A stretch of DNA of 25,182 bases, from the NCBI GenBank assembly GCA_965371785.1, contig CBDUZS010000037.1, positions 1 to 25,182 of the forward strand, read 5' to 3'. The notes beneath the pieces are model-generated. The model was not told where the DNA came from. It worked only from the letters and a program-made list of their open reading frames with translations, and searched no databases. Every line of letters begins with the position of its first letter. Position 1 is the stretch's first letter. This DNA comes from CBDUZS01 sp965371785 (GTDB taxonomy: Bacteria > Fermentibacterota > Fermentibacteria > Fermentibacterales > JCC-6). Below are positions 1-8,200 of the stretch, piece by piece. Position numbers and translations under genes: made by a program.

Positions 1-2
1 AC

Positions 3-152
3 GCGCATCACAAGCGTCAGATAATGGGCCGTGAAGTAGTCGTAGCGGTAACCGACGGCAAGCTCGATCTCGGCCCCTGGGAACAGATATTCTACGGCGA
101 ATTCGATGGCAGACGCCGCAAGCGTGTCCTCGTCAAGATCATAGGTTCATGA
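3..152 (+). CDS. yjbQ: YjbQ-family protein, C-terminal part (5' end outside window)
   Basis: An open frame running in from the left edge (first complete codon at 3) gives 49 residues ending in TGA at 150-152. It contains GREVVVAVTDGKLDLGPWEQ, then FYGEFDGRRRKR and VLVKIIGS. This is the typical C-terminus of the YjbQ/UPF0047 family: a G-x-W-x-Q-x-x-F segment followed by EFDG-RRR and a final beta strand. Full-length members are about 130-140 residues, so roughly two thirds lies outside. E. coli YjbQ has been reported to have weak thiamin phosphate synthase activity, but the physiological role of the family is unsettled. It is convergent with the minus-strand secreted-protein gene ending at 255. 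The 102 bases between them show no clear terminator. The family call is firm; function is not. Confidence 0.85.
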   Translation, partial: AHHKRQIMGREVVVAVTDGKLDLGPWEQIFYGEFDGRRRKRVLVKIIGS

Positions 153-254
153 ACGGAATAACTTCATCTATTGGACTGTCGATGTGCTCGATGAGTGGAT
201 GGTCAAGCGGTGAAATCTGGTGCCCCGTGGTGAATGCTTTTAGAACTCTGGCAG

Positions 255-2075
255 CTACTCTATGACCACGAAGCGCTGTGTTGCAGAAATATCTCCTGAG
301 ATCATACGGCAGAAGTAGATGCCTGGAGTGAGATAATCCAGCAGAAGGTTATGATAACCTGCAGGGTACTCGCTTTCATAGACATTACCGACGATTCTAC
401 CGGTCAGATCGAAAATGGAGAGCTCGACTAGAGAAGGCTCGGGCAGACCGAACTCCACAACTGGAATTGATGCAGGATTCGGTGAGAACGGCAGGAGAAC
501 CAGAGCATCCGGATACTCCGCCCCCTCGATTCCCATCGGATCCCAGGTCACCATGATACTGAGAAGCACAGACGTAAATTGCGGGTTCGTGGACTCGAGT
601 ATTACTCTGTATTGAAAGTATTGATCCCCATCCGTCAGGATGCCTTGAAGAAGACTGGGAATCGAGAGCGTATCCGACCATGCTCCCATTGATGTGTAGT
701 CATCAGATGCCCTGACCTGGAACGAGACTGATGTTCCTGACGGAACCTGTGAATCCCACTCAATGAAGTCCCAGTCTGGATCCATCTGTGTATCCAGGAT
801 ACTGGACTCGAGCGAACCTGCAGCGATATACCCGACAATACTCCACCAGGCGATTTCGTTATCGGCTCTCGCTGCACCAAGAACGTCCATTTTACCATCT
901 CCGTTGATATCATCGGCATGTACAGAGCATGCGCCGGAAAAATCAACACCGACGATATGCATCCTCCACGTTGTTCCGGAACCGTCCATGTTCTCGCACC
1001 AGACGATCTCTGCACCCGAAAAGCTGGCGGCGATAACATCAACATCGCCATCTCCGTCCATATCCTCCGAGAAGACCGAGTATGGAGCACTGATATCGTC
1101 GTTTACTACATGCTCGATCCAGGATGTACCTGTGCCGTCAGTATTCTCCCACCAGCAGATTCCGTCTGCAACTGCGACTCCCAGCGCATCCATGTCACCA
1201 TCACCATCCAGGTCGTCAGCATGAACGCTGAAGGCTCCGTTGAAATCCCCGTCGATGACATGCTCAATCCATGCTGTTCCCGAACCATCAGAGTTTTCCC
1301 ACCATATGATGTCATCTGCAATTGCAGCTGCACCCAGAACATCCATGTCACCATCACCATCAATGTCCTCTGAGTAGCAGGACATCGCTCCCGCAAAATC
1401 CTCCTTGATGGTGTGCATGGTCCAGAGAACTCCAGGGCTCGTGTCAGAATTCTCCCACCAGGCGATGCCGCCGTAGAATGCTGTACCGAGGACATCCATG
1501 TATCCGTCACCATCGATATCCTCAGAGTAGACAGAATTTGCGTATTCGAACTCATCCTCTACAATGTGTTCGGTCCAGGATGTTCCTGTACCGTCCATAT
1601 TCTCCCAGCATGCTATGCTGTTGGCGTATTCGGCTGCGCCGAGAACATCGATATCGTTATCTCCATCAATGTCTACTGCGAATACACAGGATGCGTACGT
1701 AAAGTTACCATCTACAGTGTGCTTGGTCCAAACTGTACCTATTCCATTCAGGTTTTCCCACCAGGATATGTCACTGGCTGTCTGCCCAGCTCCGAGAATG
1801 TCCTGGTCACCGTCGCCATCGATGTCCTCCGAGTACACGGAATTGGCTCCAAAGAAGATCGTTGCGACGTTGTGTTGTATTGCAGAATATTCGAGCATGA
1901 GTGCCCCTGGAGTTCCTTCCCAGTCAACATAGGTGGATTGGTCAAACCGGTTAGCCCAATTCAGGACCGGACCAGGATAGCCACCCCCGCCTGACCAGTT
2001 GGTCTGACCTGCATAATCGGCAAACGTGGTTACAACGCAGAGGCAAAACAGTACAGATAGCATTATCAGTTTCAT
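255..2075 (-). CDS. Secreted FG-GAP/VCBS-repeat protein with T9SS type A C-terminal domain
   Basis: A 606-residue exported protein starting at ATG 2073-2075, with an AGGGGGTG-like ribosome site just upstream. Residues 1-19 are a signal peptide (MKLIMLSVLFCLCVVTTFA). From about residue 78 to 400 there are seven tandem units of about 45 residues. Each has a D-x-D-G-D-x-x-x-D Ca2+-binding loop (for example SEDIDGDGDMDVLGA) followed by a WWEN segment and an H-x-(V/I) strand. These are FG-GAP/VCBS beta-propeller blades, and seven is a full propeller. A linker domain follows. The last ~80 residues (from LLPFSPNPAS, with LSIFDLTGRIVG and YLTPGIYFCRM) match the type A sorting domain that directs proteins through the type IX secretion system. 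The expected location is the cell surface or medium; the ligand is unknown. A copy of a 50-bp repeat shared with the neighbouring gene lies 77 bp upstream of the start. Confidence 0.9.
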   Translation of the reverse strand: MKLIMLSVLFCLCVVTTFADYAGQTNWSGGGGYPGPVLNWANRFDQSTYVDWEGTPGALMLEYSAIQHNVATIFFGANSVYSEDIDGDGDQDILGAGQTASDISWWENLNGIGTVWTKHTVDGNFTYASCVFAVDIDGDNDIDVLGAAEYANSIACWENMDGTGTSWTEHIVEDEFEYANSVYSEDIDGDGYMDVLGTAFYGGIAWWENSDTSPGVLWTMHTIKEDFAGAMSCYSEDIDGDGDMDVLGAAAIADDIIWWENSDGSGTAWIEHVIDGDFNGAFSVHADDLDGDGDMDALGVAVADGICWWENTDGTGTSWIEHVVNDDISAPYSVFSEDMDGDGDVDVIAASFSGAEIVWCENMDGSGTTWRMHIVGVDFSGACSVHADDINGDGKMDVLGAARADNEIAWWSIVGYIAAGSLESSILDTQMDPDWDFIEWDSQVPSGTSVSFQVRASDDYTSMGAWSDTLSIPSLLQGILTDGDQYFQYRVILESTNPQFTSVLLSIMVTWDPMGIEGAEYPDALVLLPFSPNPASIPVVEFGLPEPSLVELSIFDLTGRIVGNVYESEYPAGYHNLLLDYLTPGIYFCRMISGDISATQRFVVIE

Positions 2076-2151
2076 GATGCACCCCCTGTATACTCAAGAA
2101 TCATAGCTTCTTAGAGGGATGTCAATCGGTTCGAGAGAGCTTAAATCCACC

Positions 2152-2201
2152 ACCCCCTACTGAATACTTATAGAACTTTTCTCACTGGTGGGAATGGAGT
2201 T
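2152..2201 (-). repeat. 50-bp intergenic repeat, copy 1 (upstream of the FG-GAP gene)
   Basis: This stretch matches 2934-2983 at most positions. The core ATACTTATAGAACTTTT is identical in both, flanked by ACCCC on one side and GAGTT on the other. On the minus strand it lies 77 bp before the start codon of the FG-GAP gene and contains TATAAG, a possible -10 element (5 of 6 matches to TATAAT). No convincing -35 is visible at 16-18 bp. It could be a promoter with a shared regulatory site or a dispersed genomic repeat; the sequence does not decide. Confidence 0.7.
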
Positions 2202-2224
2202 TCTGGATTAAGTCTGGTGTCGCG

Positions 2225-2876
2225 CTAGAACGATGTCTTGATCGAACCCCAGGTCGAGTGTTCAAGACTCACATCCGTGTAGTTCAGGATACAGAAGGTG
2301 TACAGGTTCCACTCGATATAGGCGTAAGCCGCCATGTAATCGGTGAAAGATTCTACGAGTCCCCTGAACACAAAGGATAGTGTGTCACCCGCCGAAACAT
2401 CGATAAGCGGTATGTAGACAGATCCGCTGTCTGTTACACTGTAATTAAGTGGATCGGTGGGGGATGCGAGCAGAGAATCTGGATAGCCGCAGTAGCCACT
2501 TACTTCCCATAGTCCTACAGGAACAGAGTAGACATCAGTTCCATACATTTCAAGCGTTGAAGCGCTCTGCGCATACTCGGGGGGGGGCAATCCAACAGAA
2601 ACCATGTCCCCACCAATAGTGATCGAACACCAGCACAAGTGAATCAGCGGATTCAGGAACTACGAAAGCCGGTGAGAGAAGGCTGTCCTCCTGTGAATGG
2701 TAGACAGAAGTCCCACCTCCACACACTATATCGAGATAGATGCAGTCTGCCAGGTATTCCCAGAAGGGACCGGCAATCCATCCTGTTGGTTGAGATGAGA
2801 AATCAACAACCCAGAGAGTATCGACATCAGCAATCGTTGTACCTACAAACAAGATTACCAATAGAAGAATACGCAT
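2225..2876 (-). pseudogene. Secreted protein (choice-of-anchor-J-like), frameshifted at a C9 tract
   Basis: The start is ATG 2874-2876, with a strong GGAGG seven bases upstream. A signal peptide follows (MRILLLVILFVGTTIADV). The first frame runs 108 codons to a stop near 2550. A second frame, one base off, is open from about 2638 down to TAG at 2225-2227. The switch falls in a run of nine C on the coding strand (plus-strand G9, 2579-2587). With eight C the reading would pass ...FCWIAPP straight into EYAQSASTLEMYG and give one 216-residue protein. The W-I-x-G-P-F-W start, the LLSPAFVVPESADSL segment and the LVFDHYWW strand resemble secreted beta-jelly-roll domains of the choice-of-anchor-J kind. 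The C-terminal half (LEMYG onward) is a beta-rich stretch I do not recognise. It may be a true pseudogene, a phase-variable gene, a slippage-expressed gene or an assembly error. Confidence 0.75.
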
Positions 2877-2933
2877 GCCTCATCCTCCAGCAATACAAGA
2901 ACTTATTGGCATGCTTATGTCAAGGTTTCTGGT

Positions 2934-2983
2934 ACCCCGTACTGGATACTTATAGAACTTTTTTCACTACTGAGAATTGAGTT
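2934..2983 (-). repeat. 50-bp intergenic repeat, copy 2 (upstream of the frameshifted secreted-protein gene)
   Basis: Second copy of the element at 2152-2201, in the same orientation and 58 bp upstream of the start at 2876. ATACTTATAGAACTTTT and TCACT are conserved between copies. Differences are scattered single bases, with no length change within the 50 bp. Both copies precede genes for exported proteins, which suggests a shared upstream control element. A dispersed repeat of the genome would look the same. Confidence 0.7.
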
Positions 2984-3089
2984 GGAGAATAAAGATCTGC
3001 TATATCCTGGTTGACAATCTTCGAACTCTTATCACCTTGAATCTCTGCTCGAACTCCCATTAACTCCTCCAGTCCGTTTCCGATTTCAC

Positions 3090-3118
3090 TTGCTTAATGT
3101 AACGAAATGTGTTACTAT
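3090..3118 (+). promoter_or_regulatory. Promoter with internal inverted repeat: likely AbiE promoter/operator
   Basis: TTGCTT (3090-3095) and TACTAT (3113-3118) are 17 bp apart, a plausible sigma70-type pair. Between and over them lies an inverted repeat, GTAAC (3099-3103) and GTTAC (3111-3115) with a 7-bp spacer, so a bound dimer would block RNA polymerase. Known AbiEi antitoxins repress their own promoters by binding inverted repeats. The expected transcript start near 3125 leaves a short leader with GGAGGAG at 3137-3143. Confidence 0.5.
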
Positions 3119-3145
3119 ACGCAGGTGATATCGGACGGAGGAGAA

Positions 3146-3934
3146 ATGGAATCAATTGTGGATTACATACGACAGCTCGAAACATCTGGCAGACACAGCT
3201 TCACAGTGAAGCAGGCTGTCAACGAGACCGGTTCGAACCTGGTTGCTATAAGAGCCTCATTGCGTCGGTTGACAAGTAAGGGACACATCGCATCCCCCTC
3301 CAGAGGTTTCTACCTGATAGTCCCACCTAGATATAGCCGGCTCGGTTGTCTTCCCCCCGAACAATTCATACCGGATCTGATGAAGAGCCGTAACTTGGGC
3401 TATTATGTCGGACTTCTTTCAGCAGCTAGCTATATGTCTGCTACACAGCAGAGATCACAGGAGTTTCAGGTGGTAGTACCGCGGTCACTGAGACCTATTC
3501 AGTGTGGTTCGGTTAAAGTCTCGTTCATTATGAAGAAGCATATGGCAGAAGTCGCTACAGTTATTCGAAATACCCCGAGAGGTTTCCTGTATGTCTCTTC
3601 CCCTGAGACTACAGCATACGATCTGGTCGGCTATATAAGAAGATGCGGTGGTCTCGAAAACGTAATACTGACTTTACATGAAATCTTCGGGCATCTGGAC
3701 GGGAATAGACTTGCACAGTCATTTTCCATTCACCCAATCGTATGGGCGCAACGATTAGGGTATCTGCTTGAGTATTCTGGTGCGGATACTAGTCTGACGG
3801 AACCATTGGCAAGGATTGTAGCAACTTCAGTTCGAGACTACACTAAGCTCATTCCAGGGATTAAATCTGAGAACAGCGAGCGTAACAAGCGCTGGAAGCT
3901 TATGCTCAATGCTGCATTGGGAGCAGTCGAATGA
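3146..3934 (+). CDS. abiEi: AbiEi-family antitoxin (transcriptional repressor)
   Basis: A 262-residue protein read from ATG 3146, which has GGAGGAG at 3137-3143. An in-frame upstream ATG at 3107 lies inside the likely promoter and has no ribosome site. The N-terminus is a winged-helix domain: SFTVKQAVNETGSNLVAIRA, then LRRLTSKGHIASPSRGFYLI. A typical AbiEi body follows, with YYVGLLSAASYMSATQQ, VVPRSLRPI, and FLYVSSPETTAYDLVGY. These segments match the COG5340/AbiEi_4 type of type IV antitoxin. Such proteins neutralise the partner nucleotidyltransferase toxin and repress the operon. The stop overlaps the next start as ATGA (3931-3934), so the two are translationally coupled, antitoxin first. 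The gene is more AT-rich than the secreted-protein genes downstream, consistent with horizontal acquisition. Confidence 0.88.
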   Translation: MESIVDYIRQLETSGRHSFTVKQAVNETGSNLVAIRASLRRLTSKGHIASPSRGFYLIVPPRYSRLGCLPPEQFIPDLMKSRNLGYYVGLLSAASYMSATQQRSQEFQVVVPRSLRPIQCGSVKVSFIMKKHMAEVATVIRNTPRGFLYVSSPETTAYDLVGYIRRCGGLENVILTLHEIFGHLDGNRLAQSFSIHPIVWAQRLGYLLEYSGADTSLTEPLARIVATSVRDYTKLIPGIKSENSERNKRWKLMLNAALGAVE

Positions 3935-4722
3935 TCCCGGAGGACTTCATTACCGAATGGCGTAGCACTGCCCCATGGGTTGAGGACTACCTTGTCGAAC
4001 AAGATCTTGTGATAACACGTTCTCTTGTTGAGATATTTACTGATCCATTTCTACATTCACACCTGGTTTTTCGTGGCGGAACTGCGATTCATAAGTTGTT
4101 TCTAGCCCCAGCAATCAGATTTTCCGAGGACATAGATCTGGTCCAGGTTGCTCCTGCTAGGATTGGCCCTGTGTTCGATGCTATTCGCGCAAAACTAGAC
4201 CTTCATCTCGGATCACCTGATCGCGAAACCTCACATCAAACAGCGACACTGACATACAGATTCATGTCTGAGGATCAACCTCCAGTACCGCTCCGTCTGA
4301 AGATAGAAATAAACACACGTGAGCATTTGAACCTGTTCGGACCGACTGAAGTTCAATTGGATGTTGATTCCAGATGGTTCAGTGGCAGTGTGAAAATCCC
4401 GACCTTTGATCTGGATGAGCTTCTCGGTACCAAATTAAGGGCACTATACCAGCGCAGGAAGGGTAGAGACCTGTTTGATATTGCATATGCACTGAGGAAC
4501 GTCATCGTAGATGCACAAAGGATAGTTGATGCCTTCACCTATTACGTACGACACCAGGACTTACGCATAACTCGATCAGCATTCATGGCAAACCTTGAAG
4601 AGAAGCTTAAGAATCCTATCTTCACTGCGGACATGACTCCGTTATTACGAATTGGAGCAACTTGGAATCCCATAGAGGATACCCAGCTTGTTATAGACAC
4701 TCTGATATCAAGGCTTCCGTAA
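3931..4722 (+). CDS. abiEii: AbiEii-family nucleotidyltransferase toxin
   Basis: A 263-residue toxin of the AbiEii/MenT-like nucleotidyltransferase family. Motif I is intact: RGGTAIHK (G49, G50, T51), followed by RFSEDIDL with the paired acidic residues D67 and D69. The third acidic position is probably in LKIEIN (around 124-128). Downstream is the family signature FDLDELLGTKLRALYQRRKG, then RDLFDIAY (K168, D180). The core is therefore complete and probably active. AbiEii proteins use NTPs to modify targets; the related MenT toxins modify tRNA. The consequence is growth arrest and, in some cases, phage abortive infection. It overlaps the antitoxin gene by 4 bp. Nothing phage-related is visible around it. 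No good terminator directly follows; the nearest hairpin is at 5061-5095. Confidence 0.9.
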   Translation: MIPEDFITEWRSTAPWVEDYLVEQDLVITRSLVEIFTDPFLHSHLVFRGGTAIHKLFLAPAIRFSEDIDLVQVAPARIGPVFDAIRAKLDLHLGSPDRETSHQTATLTYRFMSEDQPPVPLRLKIEINTREHLNLFGPTEVQLDVDSRWFSGSVKIPTFDLDELLGTKLRALYQRRKGRDLFDIAYALRNVIVDAQRIVDAFTYYVRHQDLRITRSAFMANLEEKLKNPIFTADMTPLLRIGATWNPIEDTQLVIDTLISRLP

Positions 4723-5060
4723 GGGACTGACTAACATGACAGGATCTGCTTCAAGGAATCGGAGTCCGTTGTGGTACCCCTGATGATTCGCAGTTGGAAA
4801 CCGTTCATTGACTGGATGGCACAGATTGCTGACCTGAAAAGGGCTCTCAGTGCATGAGGATCTACACACCTTCGGGACTTTCGACGACGGCAGAGCCCTG
4901 ATAGAGAGAATACTCCTGCCAGATGGGATTGGAACAGTGAGTTCCTGGCCCAACTGGCTGGCCACCTTGAGTGATTTTCGAACTAGCGTGGCGGGGATGC
5001 CACAGGAGATGGGAAGGGCTATCGCGGCGTGCTGCTGAGATCGATATCCTTACAGATCAT
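4723..5060 (+). other. Gene-poor stretch, possibly decayed coding sequence
   Basis: No convincing gene. One frame is open from after a stop at 4732-4734 to TGA near 4857 and contains MIRSWKPFIDWMAQIADLKR. A second frame opens at GTG 4850 and runs 62 codons to 5038 (HEDLHTFGTFDDGRALIERI early on). The two are offset by one frame, which could mean a gene broken by frameshifts, but I recognise neither half. No promoter or ribosome site stands out. Confidence 0.3.
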
Positions 5061-5095
5061 ACCCGGTCTTCGTTTGTCCGGGTGATCCATTTTTT
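5061..5095 (+). terminator. Rho-independent terminator candidate
   Basis: ACCCGG (5061-5066) pairs with CCGGGT (5078-5083) across an 11-base loop. A run of T follows at 5090-5095. The stem is short and the T run begins seven bases after it, so strength is uncertain. It would end transcripts coming from the AbiE pair or the decayed stretch. Confidence 0.5.
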
Positions 5096-5193
5096 AGTAT
5101 GGAAACCAATTGACGAGATGCTCATCGCGAGCTGTAATTGTGCAAGGACATTCTTCAGAGCTTAACCGATGAATGGAGTGTTTAAGATTGTCA

Positions 5194-5222
5194 TTGACTC
5201 TATTATTCAAAGGGGATATTCT
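5194..5222 (+). promoter_or_regulatory. Sigma70-like promoter for the C25 peptidase operon
   Basis: TTGACT (5194-5199, 5 of 6 to consensus) and TATTCT (5217-5222, 4 of 6) are separated by exactly 17 bp. They lie about 50 bp before the start at 5270, downstream of the terminator at 5061-5095. Confidence 0.5.
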
Positions 5223-5269
5223 TTTTAGCTTAGTGTTACACAAGCGATTCGTTTCAGGGGGGTGGCCAA

Positions 5270-8200
5270 ATGTGTTCAGCTCTTCTTCTTTCCGTATTGA
5301 TCGGACAGGTCTCAATTCACACAACAGTAGCCGACAGTTCACGGGTAGCCTTCATCGCCCAGACTCCCCTCACCTGTGAGACGGTCGAGTACGACAGTCT
5401 GGACTTCATCAGGTTCACAGATGTTTCGGTCTCCGACAGCATAGGCTACCCCGAAGTCCCCATGATCACCTGCCTTGTCGCTCTTCCCGACAGCGTCACC
5501 CCCTCGCTTGAGTTCGCCTTCTCAGGAGAGTTCGAGCAGCAGGTCGACCCTGTCTATCCTGCTCCGGCCAGAATCATTTCCGATGACTACACTCCCGCAG
5601 TAGTGGACTCCTTCGTACAGGACTCCACGGCATACGCTTCCAGTAGCTTCTGGCCAGCATCGAGAGTAAGGGTGATAGGCGAGATCAGGATCTGCGACCA
5701 ACGCCTCTACCAGGTGCAGCTGTTTCCTGCACTGTACAGGGCATCTGACAGCACTCTGAGTACCGTGTCCTCGATCAGCGTCTCCCTGAACTTCGACAGT
5801 GCTTCGGCGGACTGGAGTAGCACGGGCCTCGGCCCCTTCCAGGACATGGCCAGGGGTTCTTCCATCATCGGCTACCACGCAGTAACACAGACCCATGCTC
5901 CGACGCCCACCTACTTCGGCAAGGTAGATCCCGACAGTGGACCGAGCCGCATGCCGGACTACGTGATCATCTGCGCGTCAGGCCTCTACGATGATTGCGA
6001 TGATGCCATCGACGATCTTGCCGAGCATCGGGTGAGTCTGAATGGCTTCGATGTAGCTCTCGTCACCACCGATGACATCCTGGACGACTTCGGAGGGGAG
6101 GCTACTGCAATCACAGATGAAATCATCCGTAACTTCACGGAGCACATGTGGGAGGAGTGGACGCAGACATCGGGGAAGAAGCCGTACTACCTGCTTCTCA
6201 TCGGCGACCATGAGACCAGCAGCTACTACGATGAGCCATGGTTCCTGCCCACCCATCAGTATCCCTATGGTGAGGAAGAGGCAGGTGTGAATCTTATCGG
6301 CAACGACGAGTGGTACGCCTACTTCAACGATGACACATCGATCGACAACGACTATCCTGATATGATGGTGGGCAGGCTCTCGGTGAAGAACGGGGGGGTG
6401 CTACTACCGGATACTCTGAGCACACTGATCGACAATCTGATCGACCTGGAAGACCCCATCACCCAGATACCGATCCCGGACAACAGGCGCAGGATCGTAC
6501 GCCTGGCAGGTGCAGGTAATGATCATCCGGATACTTACAATCAGACATACGGGATCGATAACACTCCGGGAAGACTGTGGACATCGGCTTTCGCAGGATG
6601 GATGAACTACGGCTACACAACGTATTACTGCGGTGACGGCAGAGACTTCACCTACTCCGACGAGAGCCTGATGCAGAGCAACGAGTTTCGTGACCACTGC
6701 CTTGACGAGTTCGGAGACGGAGCAGGCGTGGCGTTCTATACAGACCATGGATCCACACACCTGTTCAGTGCCGGGCTCGAATGGGTACTTCGATTTATCC
6801 CGCAGGATCACTATACGAAGGGTGCCCGTGACAGCACCTTCAACAACTACCAGATAGAGCAGAACCTGACCGCGTCGCAGGACTTCGCATCCCCGTTCAT
6901 TCTGCTCCTTTGCTGCTCTTCTGGTACATTCAACCACACGGTTTACGAACATGAGAATCCGACCCAGTGGGCCGAATTCTGCTTCTACGATGGCCAGGTA
7001 GATCCCCCAGATCACTACGACTTCGGCACGGACTGCATCGCGGAGAAGCTCCTGAAGCACACCGATGTTCCCGTGGCTGGTGTCTTCTGCGGCTCGCAGC
7101 CTTCCTGCATGTTCAGCTATGATCATTATGGCCGGGGAATCCTTGAAGCAATCTACGTCAGGGGCTTCAGCAGGCTTGGAGATGCCATCGCTTGCGCCAG
7201 GCTAGAGCATGCAGACTTCTTCACCAATTCGTCAGGAACTAGTAAGGACGAACTTGGCCAGTTCAATCTCCTGGGCGACCCGGCGCTCGATATCGGCGAC
7301 CGCGTGCGCTTCACCAGCGACTGTGACCTGGTGGCCTACAACGGTGACCTGAGCGTATGGGATTACCCGTACGAGACCGCCTCAGGTGCAGAGCTTCCGA
7401 TATCGTTCACGGTGCATAACAATGGTGCACAGGATTCGGACGAGTTCGACATCAGGATTGTCTTCAAGGATGTGTCTCACTCGGACACAGTCTACATCAC
7501 GGACTGCGACGAGATCACCGCAGGTGAATACGACGACTTCCAGTACACCTGGGAATGTGAAAACTGGTTCGACCCACCCATGGAGCTAACCGTCTTCGTA
7601 GAGGCAGACTACCAGCAGGATTGCGACGACTCCTGGTTCGGCAACAACACCGCCGGGATAAGAAAGCAGCTCAACGGCATCTATCCCAGCGAGGAGGGCT
7701 GGCCGGTATCGGTGAGCGGTGTCGTAAACACCACACCCATTCTCGTCAACCTGGACTTCGATCTGAACCTGGAGATCGTCGCTCACACCGGCAACTCCCT
7801 TACAGCATTCGAGCAGGATGGAACCGTAAAGTGGGAACTCAAAGATGTAGGACTATCTGGATTTGACCACCACCCGCTTGCCGCTGATCTCGATCACGAT
7901 GGCTCCATCGAGCTGATAGCAGCGTGCGATGGAGGAGTAATGGCGGTAGACCCTGACGGTGAGATCCTGGACACCATAGAAACAAACGGCAGTGTGTTTG
8001 CCGTCGGCAATGTCTACTCGACTTCCGGGCTGGAGCTCTGTATTGCACATCAGAAAACTCTGTACCTCTACTCCTGGAATTCGGCCCTGGATGAGTTCAG
8101 CTACATCGGATCAGAGCTGATCACCCTTACAGGCTTTAGAAATGCATACTCCGTGTCTTGTGCAGACATGAACGACGACTCGTACGACGATATTGTCTTC

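Noticed and set aside
460..1860. Regularly spaced similar segments resembling a CRISPR or DNA repeat array
   Set aside because: Spacing of about 130-150 bp and protein-level periodicity show they encode the seven FG-GAP blades. The repeats are not near-identical DNA.
3107..3145. ATG 3107 as start of the AbiEi gene
   Set aside because: It lies within the promoter and inverted repeat (3090-3118) and has no ribosome site. ATG 3146 follows GGAGGAG at proper spacing.
6404..7126. Minus-strand 240-codon open frame
   Set aside because: It is a shadow of the C25 catalytic region, with no ribosome site and no recognisable protein features.
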